Below, piece by piece: positions 31,263 to 40,870 of a DNA stretch of 64,000 nucleotides. A model generated the notes under the pieces. It did not search any database and had not been told where the DNA came from. It saw only the letters and a list, made by a program, of their open reading frames with translations. Each line of letters starts with the position of its first letter. Within the stretch, counting starts at the first letter, position 1. The position numbers and the translations under genes were made by a program. The DNA comes from an uncultured Paenibacillaceae bacterium (GTDB taxonomy: Bacteria; Bacillota; Bacilli; Aneurinibacillales; Aneurinibacillaceae). The stretch lies in assembly GCA_946478845.1 (NCBI GenBank), contig CAMLDI010000001.1, positions 124,001 to 188,000 on the forward strand, written 5' to 3'.

Positions 31263-31682
31263 TTGAAAATTTCAACAAAAGGTCGTTATGGTTTAACAAT
31301 TATGATGGAGTTGGCAAATCGTTATGGAGATGGACAGATTTCTTTAAAATCCATTGCCCAAAGACATGGATTATCTGAACATTATCTAGAACAATTAGTT
31401 GCTCCATTGCGCAATGCTGGTTTAGTAAAAAGTATTCGCGGTGCATATGGGGGATATATTCTTTCCCGTCCACCTGAAGAAATTACAGCCGGGGATGTGA
31501 TTCGTGTACTGGAAGGACCCATTAGCCCTGTAGAATTCGAGGAAGAAGAAGATCCTGCAAAAAGGGACCTATGGTTGCGAATCCGTGACAGTATCAGTGA
31601 AGTATTAGACTCAACCACATTACAAGATCTCATTTCCTATGAAGATAAAGGTAATAATGATTCATACATGTTTTATATTTAA
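31263..31682 (+). CDS. cymR: Rrf2-family cysteine metabolism repressor CymR
   Basis: Rrf2 winged-helix regulator; in B. subtilis CymR with CysK represses cysteine and sulfur uptake genes. The 139-aa length equals that protein (138 aa). It starts MKISTKGRYGLTIMMELA from a TTG with GAGGTG upstream, and has the DNA-binding region LSEHYLEQLVAPLRNAGLVK and GAYGGYIL wing. There are no Cys residues for an Fe-S cluster, unlike IscR, which supports CymR. It is followed by a cysteine desulfurase gene. Confidence 0.92.
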   Translation: MKISTKGRYGLTIMMELANRYGDGQISLKSIAQRHGLSEHYLEQLVAPLRNAGLVKSIRGAYGGYILSRPPEEITAGDVIRVLEGPISPVEFEEEEDPAKRDLWLRIRDSISEVLDSTTLQDLISYEDKGNNDSYMFYI

Positions 31683-31704
31683 TTGCAAGGAAGTGCAATG
31701 TTAA

Positions 31705-32847
31705 ATGGAATCTGTTTATCTTGACCATGCAGCAACCACTCCATTACATCCTGATGTATTAACAGCGATGCTTCCTTACTATCAAGAGATGTTTGGCAAT
31801 CCTTCAAGTTTACATCGCTATGGACAATTAGCAAAAATAGCCCTGGATCAATCCCGGGAAAAAGTAGCGAAATGCCTTGGCGCTCATCCTGGAGAAATCG
31901 TGTTTACAGGCGGAGGAACTGAAGGGGATAATTTGGCTCTTATTGGTGTGATGGAAGCCTTTGGCGATGGCCATATTATTACCAGTCAAATTGAACACCA
32001 TGCTATTTTACATACATGTGAATATCTTTCTAAACGGGGATTTGAAATCACTTATTTACCTGTTGGGACGAAGGGAACAGTGGATCCGGAAGATGTTTTG
32101 CAGGCCATTCGGCCTGATACCCGTTTAATTAGCATTATGTATGGAAATAACGAAACGGGAATTAAGCAACCCATTCAAGAAATTGGAAAAATAGCCCGAG
32201 AACATGGCATTTATTTTCATACCGATGCCGTACAGGCTGTGGGTGTAGAGGTAGTTCAGTTAAAGGAATTGCCTATTGATTTAATGTCTCTTTCTTCCCA
32301 TAAAATTAATGGTCCCAAAGGTGTAGGGGTTTTATATATAGGGAAAGGGGTAAAAATTGACCCCCATATCCATGGGGGTTCCCAGGAAAAGAAAAAAAGA
32401 GCGGGAACGGAAAATGTGCCTGGAATCGTAGGTTTTGCTAAAGCTTTAGAAATTTCCAATGAAAATAAAGAAAATATTAGGGAAAAATATCTTCATTTTC
32501 AATCCATAATGGTGGAAACATGGAAAAGAGAAGGAGTGGATTTTGACCTTAATAGCACCTCCCTTAGTTGCCTTCCCCATATTTTAAATGTGAGCTTTCT
32601 CAATGTAAAAAGGGAGAAGTTGTTAATGAACTTAGATCTTCAGGGAATTGCTGCTTCAGGAGGGTCTGCCTGTACAGCAGGCTCATTACAGCCTTCCCAT
32701 GTTTTACAGGCGATGGGTCTTTCAGAGGACCGTATTGATTCAGCGATTCGCTTTAGTTTTGGCTTTGGAAATAACGAGGAAAAAATTCAACTGGTTGCTG
32801 AAAAAATAGCCAGAATTGTCCAAAGGTTAAACAATAAAAGGTCTTGA
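31705..32847 (+). CDS. Cysteine desulfurase (YrvO-type)
   Basis: PLP enzyme that moves sulfur from cysteine for tRNA thiolation or Fe-S clusters. The 380-aa protein shows YLDHAATTPLHPDVL, the PLP-binding lysine in SLSSHKINGPKG, and the active-site cysteine in GGSACTAGS. Placement after cymR matches B. subtilis yrvO, whose product supplies MnmA. Here mnmA does not follow; a TPR gene comes next. AAGGAAG lies 12 nt before the ATG. Confidence 0.93.
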   Translation: MESVYLDHAATTPLHPDVLTAMLPYYQEMFGNPSSLHRYGQLAKIALDQSREKVAKCLGAHPGEIVFTGGGTEGDNLALIGVMEAFGDGHIITSQIEHHAILHTCEYLSKRGFEITYLPVGTKGTVDPEDVLQAIRPDTRLISIMYGNNETGIKQPIQEIGKIAREHGIYFHTDAVQAVGVEVVQLKELPIDLMSLSSHKINGPKGVGVLYIGKGVKIDPHIHGGSQEKKKRAGTENVPGIVGFAKALEISNENKENIREKYLHFQSIMVETWKREGVDFDLNSTSLSCLPHILNVSFLNVKREKLLMNLDLQGIAASGGSACTAGSLQPSHVLQAMGLSEDRIDSAIRFSFGFGNNEEKIQLVAEKIARIVQRLNNKRS

Positions 32848-32889
32848 TAAGGTATAATTAAGTAAGCATGAATGGCAGAAAGGGGTATT

Positions 32890-33564
32890 GTGCGATTGAA
32901 TAAGACAGCTGAAGAATTCAATGATTTAGGAAAAGAAGAATTAACAAGAGGACATTTCCAGGAAGCAATCAATATGTTTACCCGTGCCATCGAATCAGAC
33001 AATAACTATTCTGAATCCTATTGTAATATAGGCAATGTTTTGGCGGCTACGGGAAGACAGGATGATGCAATTGGCTATTTTATTAAAGCCATTGAATTAA
33101 ATCCTGAATCTCCATTAGCTTATTATGGTATGGGGAATGTTTACTTTAATTTAGGCAATTACGAATCATCCCGTATAGCTTTTGAGAAGGCCCTCGACAA
33201 AGGAATGGATCACCAGGATTTATATTTCATGATTGCTATGTCTTATCTGCAATCTGAGCGGTATAATGAAGCTATAAGTGCTTTTGACAAATGTCTTTCC
33301 ATCCATCCACAGGATGTGGAAGCACAATTTAATAAAGGCATGGCTCTTGCCAGATCCAATCGCATTGAAGAAGCAAGGGATGCATTTAAGACAGCTATTG
33401 AGTTAGACCCGCAGCATGATGATGCCCATTTTAATCTTGGCATAGCTTATGCATTTCTCGGAAAGTTAGAGCAATCTGAGCAGCAATTAAAAAAAGCTTT
33501 GGAAATTAATCCATCACATATTCTCGCTGAAAACGCTTTAGAAGAACTGCGGAAAATGGGATAA
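32890..33564 (+). CDS. Tetratricopeptide repeat protein (YrrB-like)
   Basis: About 224 aa, almost entirely TPR units of 34 residues (six visible; for example GHFQEAINMFTRAIE, NYSESYCNIGNVLAATGRQD, PESPLAYYGMGNVYFNLGNY). Such repeats bind partner proteins; no enzyme domain is present. B. subtilis yrrB occupies the same place. Start choice is uncertain: GTG 32890 and TTG 32896 follow AAAGGGG, while ATG 32872 has no ribosome binding site. Confidence 0.85.
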   Translation: MRLNKTAEEFNDLGKEELTRGHFQEAINMFTRAIESDNNYSESYCNIGNVLAATGRQDDAIGYFIKAIELNPESPLAYYGMGNVYFNLGNYESSRIAFEKALDKGMDHQDLYFMIAMSYLQSERYNEAISAFDKCLSIHPQDVEAQFNKGMALARSNRIEEARDAFKTAIELDPQHDDAHFNLGIAYAFLGKLEQSEQQLKKALEINPSHILAENALEELRKMG

Positions 33565-33636
33565 CATGCCGGAGAATTGGCGGCATATTTCATGGTCTCC
33601 TCCCTCATACTAAATGATACGGAAGGGATGATTTTC

Positions 33637-34110
33637 ATGCATCGTTCACATGATATCATTGGTCTTCCGGTCATTGAATTGAAGACGGGGAAAGAGGTGG
33701 GCCGAGTCCGCGATCTTCTTTTTAATGAACGGTGGCAATATTTGGGCCTGTTGTTAAATTACAACGGTGTTTTTAAACAAGGGCGTTATTTAAAGGCAGA
33801 GACAATTTCCGCCATTGGTGATGATTGTGTTTTAATTTCTGATAATAGGGCTATATCTTATTACCATTCTCCTGATTGGATCGCACTTTTTGCCGGTCCC
33901 GAACAATTAAAGGGGAAACCGGTGGTTACCACCTGCGGGCGTCATTTAGGTTTTATTGAGGACGTTTATTTTCAGGAAAAACCGGGAAAAATTGTAGCAT
34001 ATGAACTTTCAGACGGAATCCTTTCCGACATCATGGATGGAAGAAAAATGGTGACACATTCTAATGATGCCATTTTAGGAGAGGAAGTCCTCATTATTGA
34101 GGAAAGGTAA
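33637..34110 (+). CDS. yrrD: PRC-barrel domain protein (YrrD-like)
   Basis: A 157-aa protein with two PRC-barrel modules: residues 1-75 (IIGLPVIELKTGKEVGRVRDLLF) and 85-157 (LKGKPVVTTCGRHLGFIEDVYF). PRC barrels bind RNA or proteins; the role of YrrD is not known to me. The ATG at 33637 follows GAAGGGATGA; upstream in-frame codons overlap that site. It lies in the same place as B. subtilis yrrD. Confidence 0.85.
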   Translation: MHRSHDIIGLPVIELKTGKEVGRVRDLLFNERWQYLGLLLNYNGVFKQGRYLKAETISAIGDDCVLISDNRAISYYHSPDWIALFAGPEQLKGKPVVTTCGRHLGFIEDVYFQEKPGKIVAYELSDGILSDIMDGRKMVTHSNDAILGEEVLIIEER

Positions 34111-34139
34111 CCGGTGCACTGAAATCAGGGGGAAATAAG

Positions 34140-34343
34140 ATGTTGACTTGCCCGAATTGCCATGGTAAAAATATCGGGAAAATTGGAACCAATCAATATT
34201 ATTGTTGGAATTGTTTTGTTGAATTTGTAGCTACCGGTGAAAAAGTCTCCTCTGTTTATCAAGTGGAGGAAGATGGAACTTTGCATAGTTTAAACGACTT
34301 GTTTTTTGATGATTGCCCACCGCCCTTTGAAACCAATATGTAA
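34140..34343 (+). CDS. Small zinc-ribbon protein (YrzR-like)
   Basis: A 67-aa protein with a four-Cys zinc knuckle: CPNCHG at residues 4-9 and CWNC at about 22-25. An acidic tail follows with QVEEDGTLHSLNDLFFDD. It resembles the small protein between yrrD and yrrI in B. subtilis (YrzR, recalled). AGGGGG precedes the ATG. Function unknown. Confidence 0.75.
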   Translation: MLTCPNCHGKNIGKIGTNQYYCWNCFVEFVATGEKVSSVYQVEEDGTLHSLNDLFFDDCPPPFETNM

Positions 34344-34358
34344 GGAGATGGGAATCAA

Positions 34359-34499
34359 ATGGCACGTTCATTATGGATTGGGGGAGCAGTTGTAGCCGCC
34401 ATATATGGAATGGTTCGCCTGTTCCGTAGACGCAGTATGTCTGGAATGAACAGAATGATGAATTCTGGTCGCCGCATGATACGAAAATTAGCTCGATAA
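34359..34499 (+). CDS. Small basic membrane-associated protein (YrzQ-like)
   Basis: A 46-aa ORF, MARSLWIGGAVVAAIYGMV and then a strongly basic, Met-rich tail (RLFRRRSMSGMNRMM). AAGGAG lies a few bases before the ATG, the gene starts 15 nt after the zinc-ribbon gene, and a terminator follows at once, so it is a real member of this operon. One short hydrophobic segment. It probably equals B. subtilis YrzQ by place and size. Confidence 0.72.
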   Translation: MARSLWIGGAVVAAIYGMVRLFRRRSMSGMNRMMNSGRRMIRKLAR

Positions 34500-34510
34500 G
34501 GGAAGAAGAG

Positions 34511-34542
34511 AAAGCCTGCGAAAATAAATCGCAGGCTTTTTT
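34511..34542 (+). terminator. Intrinsic terminator
   Basis: AAAGCCTGCGA pairs with TCGCAGGCTTT around a 7-nt loop, followed by a T-run. Confidence 0.92.
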
Positions 34543-34654
34543 GTGTTTTTTTTGTGCTATTTACATACATTTCATATTTTTTTCATTTAATTTTGTTTTA
34601 TAATTGAAAGGGTATCAATGGGAGAAGAGTTTTTGAGGGGATGTTTGATAGAAG

Positions 34655-35671
34655 ATGATTGAAGCAACGCGTGAAAAAACACATAAAAAGATATATAAAG
34701 TTAAAAGAAAAAGAAAACAAAAGAAAATGCCTTTGTGGAAAAAGATGATTGTGGTCTTAATATCCATTATATATTTGGGTATCACAACTGCATTATTAGC
34801 TCTCTATGGACCATTTGAGAATATTCGGCGTACCATTATCGGAATGGTATTAACCAGTCGCCACGCATGGTACATTGAACCCTTTTATTCCAAAGAAACC
34901 TTGGATAAATATCGCCCCAGCCTGGATAATACTACCAAAGGATCCATGAATGTTGGAAAAGGATACGCAGATGTAAATGATACTGGAATTGAAGTTGTTC
35001 CCATTAAAACCATGAAATATAGTGGTTCTTTACTAATTATTAATGATCCTAAGCGGGTTCATGTTGCTGCAACGAAGTATTTAAATGATGTTGGTGAAAC
35101 AGTAACAGATATGATTAAACGGGAAAATGCTATCGGCGGTATTAATGCAGGGGGGTTCTCTGATATCGGAGGAAAGGGAACAGGCGGAGTCCCTATGGGT
35201 ATTACTTTTTCTCGTGGGCAGTATATTAGTGGTGATAAAAATTCCAACGAAACCATTATTGGTATTACCAACGAAGGTGTCTTGGTAGTAGGGAAATATA
35301 CGTATAATGAACTCATGCAATTGGGCATTAATGATGCAGTAAGTTTCTATCCCCAATTGGTGAAGGATGGGAAGCCCTATTTAAAAGCAAAGGACGACAC
35401 ATGGGGTGTAGGACCTCGTACAGCTATTGGGCAACGGAGTGATGGAGCCATTTTGTTAATGGTTTTATCCGGCAGGGGAAATGGCGGCATTGGTGCTTCT
35501 CTAATGGATGTTGAAAAGGAAATGTTAAATCACGGGGCTTACATTGCTGCGAATTTAGATGGAGGATATAGCTCCGAAATGGTTTATAATAATCAATTTC
35601 TTGTAACTCCATCAAACCCATTAGGTGAGAGGTATGTAGCAACCAGCTTTGTTATAGATGGGGTGAAATAA
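34655..35671 (+). CDS. Phosphodiester glycosidase-family (NAGPA-like) exported protein
   Basis: A 338-aa protein with a basic N-terminus and one membrane anchor (residues about 28-52), then an extracellular NAGPA domain. Characteristic blocks are AIGGINAGGFSDIGG, PMGITFSRGQYISGD, VGPRTAIGQRSDG and the active-region NLDGGYSSEMVYN. Homologues cleave phosphodiester-linked sugars, and some are tied to exopolysaccharide or spore glycan processing; the substrate is unknown. It starts an apparent two-gene unit with the next gene (1 nt apart). Confidence 0.87.
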   Translation: MIEATREKTHKKIYKVKRKRKQKKMPLWKKMIVVLISIIYLGITTALLALYGPFENIRRTIIGMVLTSRHAWYIEPFYSKETLDKYRPSLDNTTKGSMNVGKGYADVNDTGIEVVPIKTMKYSGSLLIINDPKRVHVAATKYLNDVGETVTDMIKRENAIGGINAGGFSDIGGKGTGGVPMGITFSRGQYISGDKNSNETIIGITNEGVLVVGKYTYNELMQLGINDAVSFYPQLVKDGKPYLKAKDDTWGVGPRTAIGQRSDGAILLMVLSGRGNGGIGASLMDVEKEMLNHGAYIAANLDGGYSSEMVYNNQFLVTPSNPLGERYVATSFVIDGVK

Positions 35672-35672
35672 T

Positions 35673-36506
35673 ATGAAAAAAAGGAAAAATAAATGGCTAT
35701 TAACCCTACTCATTTTTACCATTTTACAATTTGGTGGATTATTCGCCCTTGACCGCTTTTTAAAACAACCGGAAATTACAGATGTTGCTTCAGAAGTGGA
35801 AGAAAGGCCTAAAATCACATCAGCTCCAGCTGAAGCGGTTAAATATTTAATTAGTGAAGATGGGTCGGAAATTGCCTATACAACAGCAAATAATGAACTG
35901 GTTATTGCAGATGCTGAGAAAAAGGAATTATTTAGGGAAGTTGTAGGAAATGTTTCTTACCTTCATTGGTTAAGCAAATCCAATGCTTTATTGTATGTAG
36001 TGGATCAACTATATTCCCAACAGCTATATTTGTTACAAACGAATAATTTACAAATGGCTATGGACCAGGATACTACTGCAAATAACAATAATGCATCTAA
36101 ATTGATAAAACAGTGGAATGGCACGCAAAGGACCATTGAGAATGTATATTTTTCTCCTTATGTAGAATTTTTTAATATCCATGTTAAAAATGGAACAAGA
36201 GATGAATTATATAAATATAAAGCAGGCTCAGGGCTTTATCAAATACCAATTTATTTTAAAATCCAAAGCATTGAATATGATGCCCGTAATGATATAATGA
36301 CCATTACTACCGTTGATGGGGATATACATCGTATTGAAGATATTCATGATGTTCCTGTAAAGAATACACAAAATAATAACCAAAATACGAATCCAAACAA
36401 CAATCAAAATACAAATCAAAACAACTATCAAAACAACTATCAAAACAACCAGAACAACAATCAAAATTCTAATCAAAATAACAATCAAATTATTATAGGA
36501 AAATAA
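35673..36506 (+). CDS. Membrane-anchored protein with Asn/Gln-rich tail
   Basis: A 277-aa protein not recognised by family. Residues 7-27 form a signal anchor. Residues about 50-230 look like a beta-rich extracellular domain (IAYTTANNELVIADAEKKEL, LHWLSKSNALLYVVDQL), with a propeller-like feel. The last 45 or so residues are almost only Asn, Gln, Thr and Tyr. It overlaps no other gene and starts 1 nt after the glycosidase stop, so the two likely act together at the cell surface. No terminator is obvious. Confidence 0.65.
   Translation: MKKRKNKWLLTLLIFTILQFGGLFALDRFLKQPEITDVASEVEERPKITSAPAEAVKYLISEDGSEIAYTTANNELVIADAEKKELFREVVGNVSYLHWLSKSNALLYVVDQLYSQQLYLLQTNNLQMAMDQDTTANNNNASKLIKQWNGTQRTIENVYFSPYVEFFNIHVKNGTRDELYKYKAGSGLYQIPIYFKIQSIEYDARNDIMTITTVDGDIHRIEDIHDVPVKNTQNNNQNTNPNNNQNTNQNNYQNNYQNNQNNNQNSNQNNNQIIIGK
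36363..36491 (+). repeat. Low-complexity AAC/CAA repeat coding an N/Q tail
   Basis: Imperfect short-period repeat of AAC, CAA and AAT codons, encoding units such as NQNTNPNNNQNTNQNN and YQNNYQNNQNNNQ. Such tracts change length by slippage. Confidence 0.85.
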
Positions 36507-36576
36507 CTTTAAGTAAAAATCCTCACTTTCGCCCATACTAAAGCGTAGAAAAATCTGCGTAGGGGGTGTGGTGAAG

Positions 36577-37656
36577 ATGAAGCAAATAAGGAAATCAAAT
36601 TTGATAACCGGTCTTGTCATTGCTTTGTTGATCTTATCTTTGATCTTCATGGCCAACAAGGTCGGTTCTTTTTTTTCTGATTTATTTATTATGAGTAAAA
36701 AAGTATTGACTCCTTTTCTTGTGGGATTAGTATTTGCTTATTTATTAAATCCAATTGTTAATTTCCTAAATCGCCATCATATCCCCCGTTTACTTTCTAT
36801 TTTAATCATCTATTTTATCTTTTTTGGATTGCTTGCTGCTCTATTCATTAAAGGGGGGCCAGTATTATTACAGGAATTCCGGGAATTGTCCAACAAGATT
36901 CCTGAATTATTAATGACCATTAGGATGTGGGCGAAAAGAATGGATATCCAACAATCCATTTTCCCCTTTTCTATACAGGGTGGCCTTACCCATGGAATGA
37001 ATACATTTGGTCAAACGGTGAATGGTTATTTTACCGGTTTAGTTGCCAATGTGGATGATTTATTAGAGAAAGTATTTGTTTATTTATTGATTCCTTTTAT
37101 TGTTTTTTATTTGCTGAAAGATATGAAATCTATGCATAGAGGTGTATTAATGTTGATTCCTGGGGCCTATCGGGGAAGGGTGAGCAGAATCCTTCATGAT
37201 ATCGATGCCGCTCTTGGACAATATATTCGGGGACAGTTAACTGTCTGTTTTATTCTTGGAATATTAACTTATATTGGTTATAAAATCATTGGGTTGCCTT
37301 ATGCGGGTGTCCTTGCGGTATTTGCCGGCATAACTGATGTTATTCCTTACATAGGCCCATTTCTTGGCGCTGCACCGGCGATCCTTATTGCTCTTACTGT
37401 GTCCTGGAAGATTGCTGTTTTAACGATAGCTATTAATCTATTGATTCAATTTCTTGAAGGAAATGTTGTGTCTCCCCTGGTTGTGGGGAAAACTCTCCAT
37501 TTACATCCATTGCTGATTATTTTGGCAGTGACTGTTGGAGGGGAAGTAGCGGGAATTACAGGTTTAATTTTTGCTGTTCCTTTAGTTGCCGTAGGCAAGG
37601 TCATTTTTCAACATACTTATCATCATATCGTGCGCAGGCCCAATCTCCCTGATTAG
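36577..37656 (+). CDS. AI-2E family transporter (YrrI-like)
   Basis: A 359-aa polytopic membrane protein of the AI-2E/YdiK/TqsA permease family. It has the paired N-terminal helices, the family linker region FVYLLIPFIVFYLLKDMK, and the C-terminal signature ITDVIPYIGPFLGAAPAI, with NLLIQFLEGNVVSPLVVGK. Members export diverse small molecules or ions; the substrate is not predictable. ATG 36577 is chosen with AGGGGGTG upstream. B. subtilis yrrI lies at the same place before alaS. Confidence 0.9.
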   Translation: MKQIRKSNLITGLVIALLILSLIFMANKVGSFFSDLFIMSKKVLTPFLVGLVFAYLLNPIVNFLNRHHIPRLLSILIIYFIFFGLLAALFIKGGPVLLQEFRELSNKIPELLMTIRMWAKRMDIQQSIFPFSIQGGLTHGMNTFGQTVNGYFTGLVANVDDLLEKVFVYLLIPFIVFYLLKDMKSMHRGVLMLIPGAYRGRVSRILHDIDAALGQYIRGQLTVCFILGILTYIGYKIIGLPYAGVLAVFAGITDVIPYIGPFLGAAPAILIALTVSWKIAVLTIAINLLIQFLEGNVVSPLVVGKTLHLHPLLIILAVTVGGEVAGITGLIFAVPLVAVGKVIFQHTYHHIVRRPNLPD

Positions 37657-37672
37657 ATGTCTTTCGGATAAA

Positions 37673-37702
37673 TTGACATGTCCACTTTAAACTTTGTATA
37701 AT
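37673..37702 (+). promoter_or_regulatory. Strong sigma-A promoter of alaS
   Basis: TTGACA (37673-37678), an 18-bp spacer, and TATAAT (37697-37702). It gives a leader of about 150 nt before alaS. Confidence 0.82.
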
Positions 37703-37758
37703 ATATTGGATTGTATTTAAAATTATCGTACCGGTAATCAACTTGCATTGCCAGAGAA

Positions 37759-37818
37759 ATATCGCGATATGAAAGCTCTCGTCCTTGGGAGAAAGAGAAA
37801 GGGATAGAGGGTTTTTTT
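37759..37818 (+). promoter_or_regulatory. Attenuator-like leader of alaS
   Basis: Holds a perfect 12-bp palindrome ATATCGCGATAT (37759-37770) and then CTCTCGTCCTT pairing imperfectly with AAGGGATAGAG, directly followed by seven T residues (37812-37818). This is a terminator shape inside the 5' UTR. The conserved T-box sequence (GGGTGG-ACC-CG type) is not present, and the leader is too short for a standard T-box. Confidence 0.45.
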
Positions 37819-37857
37819 GGTGTATAGAAAGTAAAAGGGATCTGGAGGGAATAAGTA

Positions 37858-40494
37858 ATGAAAAAGATGACTTCTGCAGAGGTTCGGCAAAAGTTCCTTG
37901 ATTTTTTTCAAAGCAAAGGACATAGTATTGAACCTAGTGCTTCTTTAATACCAGTTGATGATCCATCTTTATTATGGATTAATAGTGGGGTGGCTACTTT
38001 AAAGAAATATTTCGATGGCAGTGTAATCCCCGAAAACCCCCGTATTACCAATTCACAAAAGTCGATTCGGACCAATGATATAGAAAACGTAGGGAAAACT
38101 GCTCGTCACCATACTTTTTTTGAGATGTTAGGCAATTTCTCAGTTGGGGATTATTTTAAACGGGAAGCCATCCATTGGGCATGGGAATTTCTAACAAGCC
38201 CACAATGGATTGGATTTGAAAAAGAACTGTTGTCTGTTACTATTCATCCAAAGGATGATGAAGCATTTGAAATTTGGAATAAGGAAATTGGAATTCCGGA
38301 AGAACGAATTGTTCGTTTAGAAGGGAACTTTTGGGATATTGGGGAAGGCCCATGCGGACCCAATAGTGAAATTTTCTTTGACCGGGGCGAGAAGTTAGGC
38401 AATGACCCTTCAGATCCTGAATTGTATCCCGGTGGTGAAAATGAACGTTATTTAGAAATATGGAATTTAGTATTCTCTCAATATAACCATAACCCTGATG
38501 GATCTTATACCCCTCTTCCTAAAAAGAATATTGATACAGGTATGGGCCTTGAGCGTATGGTATCCATCATTCAGGATGTTGATAATAACTTTGAAACCGA
38601 TTTATTGTTTCCGATGATTGAAGCTACTTGCCAATTGGCCGGGGTTAAATATGGGGAAAATCCAGATATCGATGTTGCCCTTAAAGTCATTGCTGATCAT
38701 TCTAGAACTGTAGTTTTTGCAATTGGTGATGGTGCACTTCCTTCTAATAATGGCCGTGGATATGTTATTCGCCGTCTTCTTCGCCGCGCAGTCCGTTATG
38801 GTAAAGTACTGGGCATTCATAAACCATTCTTGTATACCTTAACTTCTGTGGTTGCAGAAATTATGCATTCCTATTATCCAGAAGTGGAAGAGAAAAGAGA
38901 GTTTATTGAACGGGTTATTAAAAATGAAGAAGAACGTTTCCACGAAACTCTTAATGAAGGATTGCAAATTCTTGCCCATATGGCGGAAACAGCGAAAAAA
39001 GAAGGACGCAACCAAATTAATGGGGTTGAAGCCTTTAAGTTGTATGATACTTATGGATTCCCATTTGATTTAACTGAGGATTTTGCCATTGAACAAGGCA
39101 TGACTGTGGACCGTGAAGGGTATGACAGGGCAATGGAAGAGCAAAGAGAGCGAGCTCAAGCAGCCCATCATGATGAAAACAGTATGCATGTGCAAGGGGG
39201 CATCCTTGGGGATGTAAAAGTAAAAAGTGAATTTGTCGGTTATACTGAACTTGTAGCTAATGCTAAAGTTGTAACAATCGTGTATAACAATAAGTCAGTG
39301 GATATGCTAGACGAAGGAAATGAGTGCCAGGTCATCCTTGATTCCACCCCATTTTATGCTGAATCAGGGGGACAAGCGGCAGATTGGGGCTACCTTTTAG
39401 GAGAAAATTTGAAAGGTAAAGTTTCCGATACACAAAAAGCGCCAAATGGTCAGCATGTAATGACTGTGCTCATTGAAGCAGGCATATTAAAGGTTGGAGA
39501 GGCTGTTGAAGCAGTAGTTGACCGTTCTTCCCGTGCCGACATTATTAAAAACCACACAGCAACACACTTATTGCATAGAGCGTTAAAAGATGTATTAGGT
39601 GAACATGTAAATCAGGCAGGGTCCTTGGTTTCCTCAGAAAGATTGCGTTTTGACTTTTCACATTTTGGCAGCATGTCTGCAGAGGAAATTGAAGAAGTTG
39701 AAAAAATTGTAAACCAACAAATTTGGGATTCTTTACAGGTGCAAATTTCCCATAAATCAATTGAAGAAGCGAAAGCTATGGGAGCTATGGCTTTATTTGG
39801 CGAAAAATATGGCAGTGAAGTTCGCGTTGTAAAAGTAGGGGAGTACAGCCTTGAATTATGTGGCGGATGCCATGTAAACAATTCTTCTGAAATTGGGTTG
39901 TTTAAAATTGTTAGTGAATCAGGAATTGGGGCAGGTACCCGCCGTATTGAAGCTGTGACTGGACGCATGGCTTATGAGTACTTAAATCAACAGTTAAACG
40001 TTCTTAAAGCAGCTGGTGAGGAATTAAAAACAAACATAGGAAATGTTCCCCAACGGATTGAAACCTTAAAAGTGGAAATGAAAGAATTACAACGTGAAAA
40101 TGAATCTTTGCGTGATAAATTAAGCCATATGGAAGCCTCAGGTTTGACCAATAAGATTAAAGAAATTCAGGGAATTAAAGTTCTTTCTTCTGTGGTAAAT
40201 AATGCAGAAATGGACAATCTTCGTACCATGGTTGATGACCTGAAAAACAAATTAGAAAGTGCTGTCATTGTATTAGGATCCGTTTCCGATGAAAAAGTAA
40301 ATATTGTTGCTGGTATTACAAAAGATTTACTAGGAAAAGGACTTCATGCAGGGAAACTGGTAAAAGAAGTAGCTACCCTTTGCGGTGGCGGTGGTGGCGG
40401 CCGTCCTGATATGGCACAGGCTGGCGGAAAAAATCCACAAAAACTTCCTTCCGCATTAGAATCTGTTTATGAATTTGTTGAAAAACAATTATAA
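37858..40494 (+). CDS. alaS: Alanyl-tRNA synthetase
   Basis: Class II synthetase of 878 aa. The catalytic domain (1-about 240) has [19 protein letters not shown] and DTGMGLERM. The editing domain carries the zinc/editing motifs [11 protein letters not shown] and ELCGGCHV. The C-Ala domain ends with [23 protein letters not shown] lies 8 nt before the ATG. All motifs are intact. Confidence 0.98.
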   Translation: MKKMTSAEVRQKFLDFFQSKGHSIEPSASLIPVDDPSLLWINSGVATLKKYFDGSVIPENPRITNSQKSIRTNDIENVGKTARHHTFFEMLGNFSVGDYFKREAIHWAWEFLTSPQWIGFEKELLSVTIHPKDDEAFEIWNKEIGIPEERIVRLEGNFWDIGEGPCGPNSEIFFDRGEKLGNDPSDPELYPGGENERYLEIWNLVFSQYNHNPDGSYTPLPKKNIDTGMGLERMVSIIQDVDNNFETDLLFPMIEATCQLAGVKYGENPDIDVALKVIADHSRTVVFAIGDGALPSNNGRGYVIRRLLRRAVRYGKVLGIHKPFLYTLTSVVAEIMHSYYPEVEEKREFIERVIKNEEERFHETLNEGLQILAHMAETAKKEGRNQINGVEAFKLYDTYGFPFDLTEDFAIEQGMTVDREGYDRAMEEQRERAQAAHHDENSMHVQGGILGDVKVKSEFVGYTELVANAKVVTIVYNNKSVDMLDEGNECQVILDSTPFYAESGGQAADWGYLLGENLKGKVSDTQKAPNGQHVMTVLIEAGILKVGEAVEAVVDRSSRADIIKNHTATHLLHRALKDVLGEHVNQAGSLVSSERLRFDFSHFGSMSAEEIEEVEKIVNQQIWDSLQVQISHKSIEEAKAMGAMALFGEKYGSEVRVVKVGEYSLELCGGCHVNNSSEIGLFKIVSESGIGAGTRRIEAVTGRMAYEYLNQQLNVLKAAGEELKTNIGNVPQRIETLKVEMKELQRENESLRDKLSHMEASGLTNKIKEIQGIKVLSSVVNNAEMDNLRTMVDDLKNKLESAVIVLGSVSDEKVNIVAGITKDLLGKGLHAGKLVKEVATLCGGGGGGRPDMAQAGGKNPQKLPSALESVYEFVEKQL

Positions 40495-40583
40495 CTTTCC
40501 CTTTTATGAAAAAGGGAATCGGAGATAGTTAGGCGAATTAAATTAAGGATAAGATCCTTTGTTTGAAAAGAGGTGCAAGGCCT

Positions 40584-40847
40584 GTGAGTTCCATTGATCA
40601 TACAATGAAATTCAATATTAAACAGGATGATGTTGAGGTAAAACCTAAGGATGTCCTGTTGCAAGTATATGCCGCACTTGAAGAAAAAGGGTATAATCCC
40701 ACGAATCAAATTGTCGGGTATTTATTATCAGGGGATCCAGCGTATATCCCTCGCCATAATAATGCCAGAACATTGATTCGTAAATTGGAGCGGGATGAAT
40801 TAATTGAGGAACTCGTACGCTCCTATCTCCGAAACAACGAGGATTAG
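40584..40847 (+). CDS. ireB: IreB-family regulatory phosphoprotein
   Basis: A small cytosolic protein (87 aa) of the DUF965 family; in Enterococcus, IreB is a substrate of the Ser/Thr kinase IreK and governs cephalosporin tolerance. Conserved core: [30 protein letters not shown] and [19 protein letters not shown] Thr in the N-terminal TMKF stretch is a phosphosite candidate. The GTG at 40584 is chosen from the family start ([10 protein letters not shown]) and GAGGTG upstream. The alaS-ireB-ruvX order is conserved in Firmicutes. Confidence 0.93.
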   Translation: MSSIDHTMKFNIKQDDVEVKPKDVLLQVYAALEEKGYNPTNQIVGYLLSGDPAYIPRHNNARTLIRKLERDELIEELVRSYLRNNED

Positions 40848-40870
40848 TTCAATTATTTAGGAGTTAAACC

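Noticed and set aside
36363..36491. CRISPR-like array in the repetitive AAC/CAA stretch
   Set aside because: Short period, in frame with a protein, no constant repeat length and no spacers.
36228..36659. Long minus-strand ORF rich in Ile/Val/Leu opposite the N/Q tail
   Set aside because: Its hydrophobic composition is the mere reverse of AAC/CAA repeats; no ribosome binding site and it crosses two genes.
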